DNA from: Monosporascus cannonballus
Taxonomy: Eukaryota > Ascomycota > Sordariomycetes > Xylariales
Length of the DNA stretch: 64,000 nucleotides
Direction: 5' to 3'
NCBI GenBank assembly: GCA_004154925.1
Contig: QJNS01000207.1
Span: 62,001-126,000 of the forward strand
The translations under genes were made by a program, and so were the position numbers. The notes below the pieces were generated by a model. That model saw nothing but the letters and a program-made list of their open reading frames with translations, ran no database searches and was not told the origin of the DNA. Every line of letters starts with the position of its first letter. Position 1 is the stretch's first letter. Shown here in pieces: positions 1 through 13,090 of the stretch.

Positions 1-28
1 TAATAGGGCTCCATATAGCCCTATTATA
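1..28 (-). repeat. Inner end of the left (3') LTR of the first element
   Basis: It matches 6564-6591 apart from RIP-type changes. The mutated copy forms two perfect 10-base arms (1-10 and 17-26) around a 6-base loop; the less mutated right copy has only a 5-base stem, so part of the symmetry may come from mutation. The rest of this LTR is outside the window. Confidence 0.8.
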
Positions 29-1590
29 TTACCCTTTGCCTTTTTCAAAAAAGGTTAATTTATTAAAAGATCAATAATTACGTTAATCCTGAGCTTTTAA
101 TTAATCGGAAATTCGGAAATTTGTTAATTTCTGAATTAAGCTTAATTTAAATTACTAATTATAAGCTAAATATGCGTTAAATAAGCTCATATATAAAAAC
201 GCATTTACGTTTTTACCCGTTTTAATTTTTCCTTTTTATAATAATAACTTAATTCGGTAAATTAATTTTTATTAATACTTATAATAATGCTTTTCTATGT
301 TATTTTGTAATTGTTTAAAAATTAATTAATGCGTTATAACGTTATGAAAATGCCCCGCAAAAAAGATATTCTTACGGTTTTCGGCCTTTTTAGTAAATCG
401 GAATCCGTTAAAGTTTTTCGTACGTTACGCACTTATATTATTTTAGATAAATATTCCGCCCGTATTCGTAATATGCTTTATTTTACTTATATAATTCGTT
501 TCGCCGAAAACCCGGACGTATTTTATTGAAATTAACGAAATATATAATTTATTTATACGTTATTTATTTATTATTCTTAAAGTATTTATTATTGAAAGTA
601 AAAAGACGGTCCGTTATTAAGTTTATATTAATTATAACCATAAATATTCCGAAATAAATACTTTTTTTTATTTTTGTTAATATGTTTTTTTAACGTTATT
701 TAGGTGTAATTTGCGGATATTTCCGAGTTTCGTTAGGCGGTCGATACGTTTTACAAAGCTGTTCTTAATTATGATTACCGAAACCCTAGTAAGTTCGTTT
801 TTTTTACGTACCTTTCATATTGTTCCCTCGCCGTTAACCCTGGTTTAGCGACCATCCGTATCTAGGAAAAGGCGGGTGTTAAGGCTTTGCATTCGCGTTT
901 TAAGTTTTTATATATCGTTTATTCCGAGGTAAGTTTACGCCTTTAACTTTTGGCTTATATGTTATTTATACGTAAATTAAGTTGCCGGTTCTGCCGATTT
1001 TTCCGTCCAGTATAATAAAAAACGTATTAAGTATAAAAATAATAAATTCCGTTATATAAATTTTTTTGCGATATTTCCGCCCTTTTCTCGTATCGTTTAT
1101 TAACTTATGTTATAAGTGAAATTAATAGCTATTAATAATTGTATTATTAGCGCTTTTAAAAATTTCGTAATTATAATTTAGGTTGTTAAAAAGCAAATCC
1201 CGGTTTTGTCGGAATTTAATATAAATAAGGCCGAATAATCGCGCGTTTTAGGTACATAATTCCCACATAATATTAACGTTATAAATTCGTAAAGTAAATT
1301 ATTAAATTTATAAATTTAAAAAAAATAATTAAATAATCTCGTAACCGGCGTATTATTCCTATAACTTTTAATTTCTTAATATATTTTGTTCGTAAATAAC
1401 GGCAACGTTATTTTAACGCCTATTTACAAATTATATAAGGCTATTTTTAAACGGCTTTCCTAAGTTTCCTATACCGTTTACGTACCGGCCGGCCGGTATT
1501 TTTGGGCTGGACTTTTACCCGTCCGTTTTCGGATAACACGTTGGATTTAAGATCTGTTATTTATGGTTATATTGCCGTATTTCTTTTCGA
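29..1590 (-). other. Long 3' region of the first element, no recognised coding
   Basis: About 1.5 kb lies between the chromodomain end and the 3' LTR. Neither strand gives a recognisable domain; the only sizeable open frame (329-529, plus, 66 codons) has no family resemblance and runs against the element, so I treat it as chance. CpG-containing words are frequent and stops abundant, as in the rest of the element. It may be a long 3' untranslated region, a lost extra ORF, or a captured fragment. Confidence 0.5.
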
Positions 1591-1599
1591 ATTGCTATA

Positions 1600-4500
1600 A
1601 AACAGCCGTATCTACGAATTTCTCGCATAACTTTAAAATCACTTTTACATAATTTAATCACTTTATCTAAACTTAGCGTATAAAGCTTTTTCTTATTTTC
1701 TTAATCCGGATTTAAAAAATATTTTCGATTTTAAATTCCGGTTTATTATTTTATTCAAAAATAATAAAAGAAAGTTATGTATTTATATTAATTTAAAACG
1801 GTAAAAGGTTACGGTTTATACGCCTTAATAAATTAACATAAAAACGGTTATAAATTCCTTTTAAATATATTTAATTTAGTAATATAAAAATTAATTATTT
1901 AGGTTACTTAATATTTGGCGTAAAACCACTTTAGGTCTTTTAATAATTGAAAAATAACAATATTTTTTAAGGATAACCAGATTTTATCGTTAATTTCGTA
2001 TTTTTCGGCAGAAAAATAACATTTATTCGTTACTTCTTCTTAGGTTTGCTAAGCCGCCGCCATCGCAACTTAAGCGAATTTCGTATTTTCTCGCAATTTT
2101 CTAATAAAATTTTCCGTTTTTATGCGTAAATTCTGTTTAGTTACCGAATTGCTTTTTACTTAGGGAATCGGATTAACGTATTACCCGTAAAACAAAAAAA
2201 AGATTTAATTTTACCGAAATCGTATTTCCGTTATAAATTGCGAATATCGCCCTTAAAAAATTTTTATTTTATTTTTATTATAAATACGTTACAAAAATTC
2301 GTAAATAAACTAATATTTTTTAATTAGTTTTTTCAGTAATACTATCGGTTTTTAAATAATATGCAATAAAAAAATATTACTTTATTTTTATTAATTCGTA
2401 AAATTTGGGCCAGAATTTCCTGACCTAATTAATTCCTTTATTATTTATAATAATTTTAAGGAAAATATGGAATTTCTAATATAGTTTTACGAACACCTTC
2501 GTATATGTTTTTATATTTATCGTATATATCGCTTTTAAAATTATTACCTTAAATAATTAATTTATTATAATTATTAACAAATATAAATTATATTTAAAAA
2601 CGGCTAATATATCGGTTATAAAATTATTCGGGAACCTGAAATAATTTTAATAACCCTTTTTTTTATTTTTCTATACGTTTTTATGGCCGTTTATATCGCA
2701 ATTCTTATAAAACTGCTTTACCATACGATATATACCTGGCCAGAAAAAGTTTTTCGAAAATACCGCCAACGTAACTTTTTTATTTAAATAATCCATTATA
2801 TAAAAATTATAAATATTTTATATTAAGGCCTTCATAAACGGTTTTTAATCTAATATTTATAAACGTTTCCGAAATTAAAAAAAGCCCTTAACATTTAAAA
2901 TATATTCCGTAATCGATATTAATAATTTTAATTTCGTAAAAAAATTACGTTCCCCTTTTATAATAGCCTTAATAATACTGTTATAACTTTTATTATATTT
3001 TAACGTTATATTTTAAAGTTTTTAAACATTTTCGTAATATTAAAATATTTACGTTCCTTAAAGTAACCCGTTATTTTTAACTTTAATATTATTAATCGTT
3101 ATTACATTTTCGGTATATTTTTAACATTTTATAAATAATAAAAATAATTATTTATCCTTTATTGATTAAAGTTTTCGTACGGTTTTCCGGTTATCATCTT
3201 TTTTTATAAATATATTTTATTCCTTGCGCGAAAATATATCGGCCTTAATATTTAAGTAACCGGTACGGAATTAAAAATAAAAATTAAAACGAAATAATTT
3301 CTTTAATTATTTTACTTGATATTTATTTAACTTTTTAATAATTATAAAATATTTTATATTTTTATGGTCGGTAATAATTTTAAATAAGGTTATTATATTA
3401 CGTAATTCCATATCTTATATTTTTAAATAATTTATTACCGTTAAAAAGTTTTTATCATATATTTTATAATTAATTTTAACAGGATTTAATCTCTTAAAAT
3501 AATAAATAATCGGGCGTAATATTTTTAATTTATTAATTTAAGATAAATAATTTTTATATGTTACCCTGAAATAATTTGTTTTTAATAATATAAATATTTC
3601 GGGGTTTTATTACGTTAAAATCGGTTCCGTTTTAAAAGCTTCCCATTTTTTAATTACGCGCAGCCTTTCGAGGTTTATTCGTATTCCCTTTCCGGCGTTT
3701 ATAATAAATCCAAAATATTTTATCGTTTTTAGGGCAAATTCGCACTTAAAAATATGTAAACTTAAATCCGTTTTTTCTAAACGGCTTAAGACCTTTTTTA
3801 CTTTTTACATATAATTCTCCTTAGATCCGGAGAAAAAAATAAAGATATCGTCTATATACGTTAAGCATAAAACATCAAAATATTCCTTTAGGACCCCGTT
3901 AACGTATCGCTAAAAGGTCGCAAAAGCCCCGTATAAGCCAAACGGTATTACCAATTATTTATATAAGCCGAAATACATTCGGAATGCCATTTTCCATTCG
4001 TTTTCCTCCTTAATCCTAATTTTATAAAACATTATTCGGACGTTTACCTTCGTAAACCATTTAATATAAGAAAATAACCTTAAAGTTTCCGAAATAAAAG
4101 GTAAAAAATAACGGTTTTTTTCGGTTATTATATTTAACGCCCAATAATTATAACAAAAACGCAACTTTTCTCCGGGTTTCTTCATAAATAAAACCAGAAC
4201 CCCTATAAGCAAATTTCTTACGCAAATATACCCTTTATTTAAAAGCTCCGTCACAGTTTTCCTTAAAATTAACAGCTTCCCCTTAATTATATTATACAAA
4301 GGCCCCCATAATATTAATATCTTTTTTTTATTTCGTCTTTGCGCAATAAGATCATATAATCCATTTCGGAACGGAATAATGGTAAAATATTACCTAATTT
4401 TTTATCGAATAACTTCCGAAATGCTTTTAACTTAAACGGAAATTTTTCGTTAACCTTTATTTTTTTCTTAAATATTAATGCCTTATTAATATCGGCCAAA
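1600..4500 (-). pseudogene. pol: pol of the first element: RT, RNase H, integrase, chromodomain (broken)
   Basis: The 61-codon frame 4499-4314 carries the linker before RT (ILPLFRSEMDY, the LPPHR-WDH position). The 114-codon frame 4299-3955 is RT proper: VLFMKKPGEKLRFCYNYWALN, then ITEKNRYFLP, KWFTKVNVR and WKMAFRMYFGLYK match the gypsy RT blocks. The next frame gives MPFGLYGAFATF and the catalytic box YIDDIF, intact, at 3858-3841. An integrase H2C2 finger is visible near 2800-2660 (FWPGIYRMVK). Near 2090-2030 comes an alanine/arginine-rich stretch, then a chromodomain-like block at about 1750-1600 (PEFKIENI type). Stops interrupt all of it, so it makes no protein; the two open RT frames are only luckily uninterrupted pieces. 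Confidence 0.88.
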
Positions 4501-5185
4501 ATAACTAAAAATAATTAAACTTTTTATTTAATCCCTTTAATCTTTTTTATTTTCCGAAATTCCGCTCCGAAAATAACAATTAAAATTTTTTTCGTTTCGT
4601 AAATTACTCATACGCCATTTTTTTAAACTTTATATTCTTTTTCGTAAATCCTTATACAACCTATTGCCCCTACCGTCAAAAAGTGCTTTTGCGTTATATA
4701 TACGACGTTTTAACGCTTTATTTAAAATTTCTTCAAAATTAAGAGATAATTAAAGTTATTAATAATATATGCAAATATTCTGGCTTTAAAACCGTTAATA
4801 TCTATTTCTATATATATTATTTCCTTAATTCTTCCTTGCCGTCATCGGCTCCTTTTTTAAACCCTTTTTAATCCGCGTAATTTTATTATAATACGTAATA
4901 ATCGTAAGCGTGTTACGAACGTTTTACTTATTACGGCAAAGCATTTATATCCCTAATTAACAAAAATTTTTATAAATCTTTCTTAATTAATATATATATC
5001 GATAATAAATAAAATGCCGTCCATATTTTATTTCGCAATTTTTACCTCGGCCTCAGTCGCTTTTCGCTCTCGAACGTACCGATATTTAAGAATTATTTTT
5101 TCCCTTTTTGCTTTCAGATTCCGACCTTTCGTTTTCGTACGCTTTTAACAAATTAATCCCTTTTTACGGTTTTTTATTAATAAAA

Positions 5186-6356
5186 ACGGGCAACGGTTTG
5201 CCCTGCAATTAGGACGCCCATAACATAAGTAAAGGCCTTTCGTTTTATAAACGTTCCGTTCCTTTTAAGCTATTTATCGTACGTACTGCTTTAGCGTTAG
5301 GAGTAAGGTTTAAAATTCTTGCCTTTGCCGTTTTACTGCCAAAATACCCGTTATACTTATATTACTATTTAAGTTATTTCCCGCTTGGTTATTACCGTTT
5401 AATTAAGTTATTAAAAAATTATTCGTTCCTTTTTGCCGCGTTATTCCTTTAAGGCGTCCGGCGATTTCCATTACCTTATTTACTTATACGTTATAGCTTT
5501 TAAGCAAATCTACTAGGATTAAAATTTAGGTAAAGTTTTTATTTAATATTTTTTTAAAAACATAAGTTTCCTTTCCGTTAGCCAGGTAATCCTTTCCGTA
5601 TTTGCTAACGTTTTTTCAAATAAGGAGTAAAATAACGAAAATTTTGCATTATCGGCTTACCTTAAATTTCGAAAACGTTCGGTTATTTTTTCCTTTTTAT
5701 ACCAATTATTATATTATTCGTATAATACTTAAAAAAACCGACAAAATTATAAATATTATTTAGGTTTCCGTTAATATAATAAATAATAACCGTACGTTAT
5801 ATATTAATTCGAACTTTTCGTATATGGCGTAAAATTACTTACGAACTTTTTTTATAAAAATAATATTTATTTCGAATTTATAAATTATGAATACGTACCA
5901 TCCGGGGAACTTCTTTTTTATTCTGTCGAATTTTTCCGGCCAGAATAACGGCTTCCGTTTGGCTTTTATTATTAATTCGGTCGTTCGAACCGTTTTTACG
6001 AAATCGCCTAATTACGTTTCTAATTATTGCTAAGTCGAAAAAAGGTTGGTATTCGTAAAGATTATCGCGTTCCAAATTTGCAACTAAGTAATAAATTTTT
6101 GTTAAATAATTAAACCGTTTTTGAATTATTCGGCCGTTTATATTAATTCCTTATTTACCTTATATTATGTTTTTATATGCTTACGGAACTGGGTTATCTC
6201 TTTTTTGTTTTCTTCGATTTGGTAACTTAAATATTGTTTTATCGCCGTTATCGAGCTTATTAAGGTTTCCGTTATGGCGCTAAATATTCTCTGTAACTCT
6301 GGGTCGATAAGGCCCTTTTGTTAAGCCCTTTAAAAAATGTTCGAAAATCCTGACAT
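5186..6356 (-). pseudogene. gag: gag of the first element (broken)
   Basis: The likely start is ATG at 6356 on the minus strand (MSGFSNIF then a stop), soon after the 5' LTR. A 65-codon open piece at 6075-5878 reads MERDNLYEYQPFFDLAIIRN and carries a basic stretch. A CCHC-like zinc knuckle remnant (YGRPNCRANRCP) sits at 5222-5186, where a gag nucleocapsid knuckle is expected before pol. Normally gag would package the element RNA in cytoplasmic virus-like particles; here it cannot be translated. Assignment rests on position, the knuckle and the downstream RT; the capsid part is too mutated to align by eye. Confidence 0.65.
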
Positions 6357-6431
6357 TTAATTCCGAACGTTTTTGGCTTTGCTAAATAATAAGCTAGAAA
6401 ATATGTAAAAGGCTTTACCTAAGCAATTTGT

Positions 6432-6591
6432 AATCAATTACCAATAAGAATTTATTTTTGAGCTAAAGAGAAAAAAAAGAGAAAATGAAAATATAGTTAT
6501 GTGTGTTCACATAAAAGGCGTTGCGTTAGTGCTGCTTGGTACCGGCGTTTGTCCGGTGCTTTATAATAGGGCTCCATACAGCCCCATCACA
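6432..6591 (-). repeat. Right (5') LTR of the first element, inner edge uncertain
   Basis: The outer end is firm (minus-strand TGTGATGGGG at 6591). The inner end near 6432 is a guess from a TTGATTACA on the minus strand; the partner LTR is off-window, so it cannot be set by comparison. The outer 110 bases are GC-richer than the element body, so the LTR is less mutated there. Confidence 0.55.
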
Positions 6592-7386
6592 ATTGGAATT
6601 TTTACTAAAAGTTAAATTCTATGTAATTTTTTACGTTTTTTTATTCGAATTAATACCAAATATAATTAAGGTGTATACGGTATAAAACGATGTAAAAATA
6701 AAAAACGAATAAACGTACGAAATAAAAAAAATATTTGATATACGAAAATAAAACGGATTTACGCAATATCTAATTAAATGGAAAAAGCACCCAAATTCCG
6801 AAAATATTTAGGAATTTATTAAGAACTTTATTGGCGTATAGCGCCTGTTAAAAAACTTTTACCGATAACGGCAAGGGCGTTTTAATTAACAGCCGACCAG
6901 TCGGTAGCCGGGATATCGGGCTAATCGGCCGCGATATGTGCTAACATAACAGTTATAACGGCAGCCTTCAATTATTTTTATGCCTGACGTTTTTGTTTTT
7001 CCAGTTCGTTTAACGATTAAAATTTATGTTATATCATAATAACGCTTTTCGAATACACTAGCGCCGTTTGCTTACGTAAATAAATAAAATAAATAAAATT
7101 TTTATTTATGTTTTCTTGATATTTCCATTAAATTTCGAAATAAAACTGTTAAAGCTTTAACAATTATTTTTCGGCAAACGCTTTTTTGCGTTTTAAGCAA
7201 TAATGTTCGTAACGAATATTTTATAAGGAAAAAATAGGTATGCCGGTATTATTACAGGAACGACCTCGATTAATATATTTCTTACATTTTGAAATCTTTT
7301 TCATTATGTTATACCTTATATTTTTCGAAAAATAATAAGAATAAGGCATAATTTCGTAACTAAATTCGTTAAAGGCTTTTACGAAG
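6592..7386 (+). mobile_element. 3' remnant of a chromovirus (integrase tail, chromodomain, 3' region)
   Basis: It begins in the integrase C-terminus (TTTTTACTAAAAGTTAAATTC, shared with 12834, 19040, 27360 and 34600) and runs through a chromodomain at about 6706-6860 (ILDIRKQNG-type, then LIKWKKHP). The tail at 6880-7386 matches the reverse complement of the tails of the minus-strand elements at 36106-36760 and 48382-49010, so it belongs to that subtype. It stops exactly where the next LTR starts, after GGCTTTTACGAAG; the undisturbed copy at 48521-48541 continues (reverse complement) with GAGGTTAATACGAC. The left part of the element must lie beyond the inserted first element, left of the window. 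Confidence 0.85.
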
Positions 7387-7764
7387 TGTTATGACCTAAC
7401 GGGCTGCGGCCTCAGGAAACGGTCGCAACAATGACTAAGCCATATGGGTCGAATCACGTGATGGCTCGACAGGATCGATCGTACAGCCTTTAGAGCCAGG
7501 CTTGATAGGATTGATCGTAAAGCTTTTAAAGCCAGGTTCGACAGGATGAAAAAAATTAAGTATAAAGATATTTATTAATTCCATAGTTTAAATAGCTTTA
7601 GCTTGTAATACTTATCAATATTAATCGTTTGCAATAAAGCATTTCCGGTATAAAAAGACGTAATACGATTATTATATTTATTACTTAGATTCCTACGATA
7701 CTTCTATTAATATAAACCCGTTAACTTAAGGTTTAACAATTAGTGAAACTGCTTAGCCGTTATA
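7387..7764 (+). repeat. 5' LTR, type I
   Basis: The middle holds a 36-bp tandem repeat, 7463-7498 and 7499-7534, followed by a partial third unit; each unit has an AGGATCGATCGTA core. The 3' half (from about 7590) is shared with all LTRs of the family and contains a CCCGT-CGACTT-like block near its end. This copy is among the least mutated LTRs in the window. Confidence 0.9.
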
Positions 7765-8061
7765 CGTTACAAACTTTTGTTCAATAATACCGTCAAATTC
7801 TAAGCAATATTTAATATTGTCAAAATATCAACCAGTATTTAAGAAACCCTTATTTAATAGCTTTAGTCTAAAATTCGGAAATTAAAAAGAAAAGTTTAAT
7901 AACTTAGGGTTACGTTACTTACTTAACCTTTTCTTATTTGCATAAAACCAAAAACATCAGAACCTTATGATAAAAAAGGCAACCCTTAGATTTTTCTAAC
8001 TTAGACACGAATTTACCTTTATTTCCTAAATCTTAATAACCTAGCGGATATAATTCTAATA

Positions 8062-8720
8062 ATGGGAATATGCTTAATAAAAAATGCGGCGGATTGGTTT
8101 AAACTTATGATAAAAAATTTCCTAAAAATAAGAAAAGCAAATAAAGAAAATTTTATTAACGAAACTTTTTCGATTTATACCAATTTTAAAAATAAAATGC
8201 GTAATAATTTCGGCAATCCGGATAAAAAACGATTAACAGCTTAATAATTTTTATAATTCCGACAAAAAAGATCTACATCCAAATACGCCATAACTTTTAA
8301 AACTTTTGCGGCTAAGGCAAAATAAGAAAATAATAAAACCAACGCCTTTATCGATATATTTTATAAAGGGCTAAAAAACGATGTAAAAAATAAAATTATT
8401 CGGATTAAGCGATTAATCACCCTGGACCGGTATATTATAAAAGTAATTAAAATTAATTATCGACAATTTGAAAAACGAGAAAAAAAAAAAGGAAAATATA
8501 TTTTACGTTCGGGATATAAATCTAACCAGGGGAAAAAACGAGACGCACCCTTTATTTCTTACGGAATAGTACCAGAACCTATGGAACTCGGCGTTACCTA
8601 TAAACAAAATTAGAGCCAGATTAAATATTTTAATTATGGCAAAATGGGACATAAGGCTTACAAATGCAAAAAGCCCAAAAAGTTACAATAGGATAATTGG
8701 ACCCGTATACCGGAAAGATA
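8062..8720 (+). pseudogene. gag: gag of the 7387-14090 element (broken)
   Basis: The frame 8062-8244 (60 codons) matches the Retrotrans_gag core: MGICLIKNAADWF, then KNKMRNNFGNPDKKR, the usual 'FGNPD' block. Downstream, after stops, a zinc knuckle remnant is at about 8627-8667 (YFNYGKMGHKAYKC, cysteines partly changed to tyrosine), followed by KKPKK. The linker to pol, 8820-9150, resembles the open frame at 23363-23668 in the complete copy. The product would be the capsid/nucleocapsid protein; this copy is dead. Confidence 0.85.
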
Positions 8721-9649
8721 GTTTAGAAATAATTAGGGAAATAATAGCAAAATTATTATTATAATCCAAACCAAATATATACCAGGCTTATAACAAAAGG
8801 TCCAACCGGGACCATTATGATAAGAGATTTGACGAAAAATGCGAAAAGCCAGAAAACTAACTTAATAAATATCGCGAATATAACAAAAAACGTTATAGGG
8901 ATAATTATATAAGTATCGGGATTGGACAAAAGAATTCTGCCCCGGAATACCTAATTAATATAGCAGGAAATACGCTATATATTTTTAACGATAAGAATAT
9001 CCCGATTACTAAAAATGGAAATAATATATCTATATACGTATTATCTGCATATATTACGAAAAATTCGATTTTTAAACCGAACCGGGCATAATAAAAATAA
9101 TAAATAATAATATTGATAGTTTCGAACCATAATCCCAGGAAATATCCAATAATTGGCCGAAATAAAAAGTTGGCCTAAAGGAAAGCAATATCCGTAAAAA
9201 ATTTTTTTATTATTATGGATAATATAATTATTAAACGGAAAAGGAATTAATTTAGCAAATAGTAAAAGAATATTGTTAGAAATTTAAAACGGATTTCCAT
9301 TTTCAATTAGCATTTATTATAAATCTCCAAAAAAGAAAAGTTATTAAGGAAAAAATACGTTAATTTACAGAAGATCTTTGGAATAATAACCAAAATAACG
9401 TACGATAGGATATAATTGCAAATATAAAAAAATAATTTATTCAATAGGGAAAAAAATTGCAAAAAAACCAAAAATAATTAATACGGTTCGAAAGAATAAT
9501 ATGCCGATAATAACGATAAATATAGCAGTTTGACGCATTATATATAAAAACAAAAATAAAGCTCGACAAATTCGAACAAAAATTAAAAAAAAAGGTTATT
9601 TATAAAAAAGCCGCAGAATAACAAGATTTAAAGGAGTTAAAAGGAATTC

Positions 9650-12600
9650 CTAAGAAAAACTTTAAACGTGACGATAAAAGACGTTAATAACCTTATTACC
9701 TTAGAAATACGAATCGGAACGTATTAGTATATCGTAATGGTAAATTACGAAACTTTGAGCGGAAATTATATTATACAAAATATGGTTAATAAGCTTAAAT
9801 TGCCATAAAGAAATAAATTAGAACCTTATATAGCAACGATTGCCGAAGGTTAGGAATTCGTTTATAATAACGGAAAAATCATACGCGAAATTAATTATTT
9901 CGAGATTTTTGTTAAAGGACGATATTAAACGGTTAATTTCGATATTATTTTATTCGGGAATTATAATATAATCTTAGGATTATTATAAATATGCCAGTAC
10001 GGAATTATAATTAATAACGGGATTAATTAGGTAAAGTTCGTTTTATACCTTATTAACAGATAAAAAAGAATTAAGATTTTAATACTTAATCGATAATAAT
10101 AATAAATATAAGCATAAAAATACGACAAATACCTTATTACCCAAAAGAATAAGATATAAAAAAACGGGTATTAAAAAGAATATAACGTATGGTTATTATT
10201 ATTAAAGCGAAATTAAAACAATTAAATAACGATCTGGAATAATACGAATAATAACCCAAAAGGTTAGAAAGTTTGATTAATAAATTACCATAATATCATA
10301 AATATAAATAGCTTTTTAAAAAGGAGCTCGATACGAAATTATTAAAATATAACGAATGGGATTATGAAATAATCCTGAAAGAAGGATTTTCGACAAAGTT
10401 TTACCTTATTTACAATCTTAATAAAAACGAATTACGTATTTTTAAAAAATATCTGAAAAATTGGCTATAAAAAGGATGGATTTAATTTTTAAAGTTATTA
10501 ACAAAATACTAAATATTTTTCGTATTTAAGAAAAATGGGAAATTACGCCTTATAGTTAATTATCGATAACTAAATAGTATTACTGTTAAAAATCGAATAT
10601 TATTACCCTTAATTACGGAAATTAAAAACCAATTTTATAAAATTAAATAATTTATAATATTTAATTTTAAAAATAAATATAACGCTATTAAAATTAAAAA
10701 ATAATACGAATGGAAAATAACTTTTAAGATAAAATATGGTCCGTTTAAATATTTGGTTATTTTAATAGGATTTACGAACGTATTAATAACTTTTTAGTGA
10801 ATGGTAAATCATATATTACGAAAATACCTTAACGTTTTCGTTATTTGCTATCTCGACGACATTCTCAGTTTTTCGGAAATAAAAAAAGTATACGTAAAAT
10901 ACGTTTATAAAGTTTTTTAAGCTTTATAAGACGTAAGATTACTTATTAACGCGGAAAAAAGTTAATTTTATATATAAGAAATAAAATATATAGGATATAT
11001 TATTATCCCGGGATATTTTATAATAAATCCCAAAAAAATCGCTGCAATTATAAAATAATAAACGCCAATAATAGTTAAAAAGATAGAAGGATTTCTTGGA
11101 TTCGTTAATTATTATAAAAAGTTTATTTAAAAATTTAGCAAAATAATTATACCTTTAACAAATCTTATAAAAAAAGAATTTAAATAAACGCCAAATACGG
11201 AAAATGTATTTTAGGATATTAAAAATATGATTATTAGCAAACTAATACTAATTATATACGACTTAAACCGTTTTGTTAAATTAAAAACCGATATTTTAGA
11301 TTATGCGTTAAACGTAATAATCGGATAATAAAATAATTAAAATAAACTGCACCTTATTATATTTGTTTCGTACAAATTAAAAAGAACTAAATTTAATTAC
11401 GGTATTCCCAATAAGGAATTTATAGCTATTATTATGGTATTTCGGAAATTCAGGTATTTTTTAAAGGGAAATTTATACCAGATTAAAATTTATACGGATT
11501 ATTAAAATTTTATCTGCTTTACCACAACCAGGAGATTTACAAAATAAAAATTAAAATATACAGAAAAATTGGCGAATTTCGACTTTGTTATTATTTATAA
11601 AAAAAGATTAGAAAACGGCAAAGCAGATATTTTGAGCAGGTAACCAAACTTCGAAAAGAAATTGGTTAAAGTTAGTTATATAATTTTTGACATTATCACA
11701 GAAAGATATTTACGTTTACGACAAATTGCAATAATTCGGGCAGTACCCTGTAATATGCATCAGAAAATCTAACAATATAACGATAATTTCTCAGAAAACC
11801 AAAAAACGGATAAAATACAAGTTCCAGAAAAATATTAGAAAAATTTAGTACGAAAAATATACGAATATTAATTATATGGATATCTAAAAATCCATAAAAC
11901 TCTAAAGCGATTTTAACGCATATATTTTTTTTTAAAATCAAATTAACGGTATAAAAAATTATACGGCAATACGATATTTGCGCTATGGCAAAAATTCGAC
12001 AATATAAACCATACGGAAAAATATAATTATTATTAATCGTAAAACGACCATAATAATTAGTTATATTTAATTTTATTACCAAATTCTTTATGTCAGAAAA
12101 TCTAATTACGGGAATATATTATAATAATATTTTCGTAATTATCAATCGATTTACAAAAACTTCCTATTTTTTACCATATTATAAGGATATAAACGTTAAA
12201 TAACTGGTATATATTTTTTTAAACATATTTTCAACATATACGGATTATTAATAGAAATTATATTAAATAAAGGATTAATACTTGTATTAAAATTTTCTCA
12301 AGGCCTTATAGTATAAATCGGTCTAAATTATAAATTATTTAACGTATTTAAACCATAAACGGAAAAATAGATAAAATAAACAAAATAAATTTTAAAAGCT
12401 CATTTACGATATTATATTAATTACGAACAAAATAATTAAGTTAAAAAATTACCGATTATTTAATTAACTTATAATACTAATTATTACGAAAGTATTAAAA
12501 TAATACTTACGAACGCAAATTTTGGTTTTATTCCGGAAATTTACAGAAAAATACGCGACGACGGTTTAATTAATATCAAAATAATCCTTACGTTAAAATA

Positions 12601-13090
12601 ATTATAATAATAATACTAAAAGATAAAAATAAAATTAGAATTCGTATGAAGCCAGATAAATAAATATTATAACTAAAAAAAATTAAAAGGATTAATTTTC
12701 GAAAAGGGGGAAATGGTTTTTTTAGTTATAAAAAACATTTAAATAAAATAACCCAGCAAAAAGTTCGATTTCAAATATATCGGCCTATACAAAATTGCCA
12801 AAAAAAATTTAGAAAGTAATTAATAATTAGAATTTTTACTAAAAATTAAATTCCATCTAATTTTATAAGTTTTTTTATTCGAATTACTAGCAAATATAAT
12901 TAAAATATATACGACATAAAATAATATAAATGTAAAAAACGAACAAACGTACGAAATGGAAAAATCCTCGATATACGGAAATAAAACGGACTTACCTAAT
13001 ATTTAATTAAGTGGAAAAAACATCCGGATTCCGAAAATACCTGGAAACCTGCTAAAAATTTTATTAATGCCTAGCACCTATTAAAAAATT
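9650..13090 (+). pseudogene. pol: pol of the 7387-14090 element (broken)
   Basis: Protease lies at about 9720-10000: the active-site region reads NYETLSGNY where a D(S/T)GA loop is expected, so the catalytic aspartate looks lost by G-to-A. RT is at about 10300-10990 with the box YLDDIL intact at 10849-10866. RNase H starts near 11280 (KTDILDYAL). The integrase H2C2 finger is at about 11845-12010 (GYLKIHKTLKRF), followed by the core. The chromodomain at about 12945-13085 reads ILDIRKQNG, then LIKWKKHPDSENTW, closely like chromovirus chromodomains that bind methylated histone H3. Stops occur throughout. Confidence 0.9.

Larger units (their letters stand above)
1..6591 (-). mobile_element. Ty3/gypsy chromovirus-like retrotransposon, RIP-degraded, left LTR mostly off-window
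   Basis: Read on the minus strand this is a gag-pol retroelement. The start of its LTR is seen twice: in full at the right (ending at 6591, TGTGATGGGG on the minus strand) and as the last 28 bases of the left LTR at 1-28 (TATAATAGGG, the C-to-T/G-to-A mutated form). A purine-rich tract (aaaggcaaagggtaa on the minus strand) lies just inside the left LTR, as expected for a polypurine tract. Domain order on the minus strand is gag (about 6356-5180), protease/RT (4500-3840), integrase zinc finger (about 2800-2660), integrase C-terminus and chromodomain (about 2090-1600). It is a different family from the elements that follow. The right flank ATTGG (6592-6596) is the expected target duplication, but its partner lies off-window. 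Confidence 0.88.

Noticed and set aside
329..529. 66-codon plus-strand frame as a gene
   Set aside because: It lies within and opposite to the first retroelement, with no homologue recognised and no conserved context.
7463..7534. CRISPR-like or minisatellite array
   Set aside because: Only two and a half units without spacers, located inside an LTR and repeated in its partner; these are U3 tandem repeats.
11696..12082. 128-codon minus-strand frame, the longest in the window
   Set aside because: It is antisense to the integrase finger of the 7387-14090 element; mutated AT-rich sequence gives such frames by chance.
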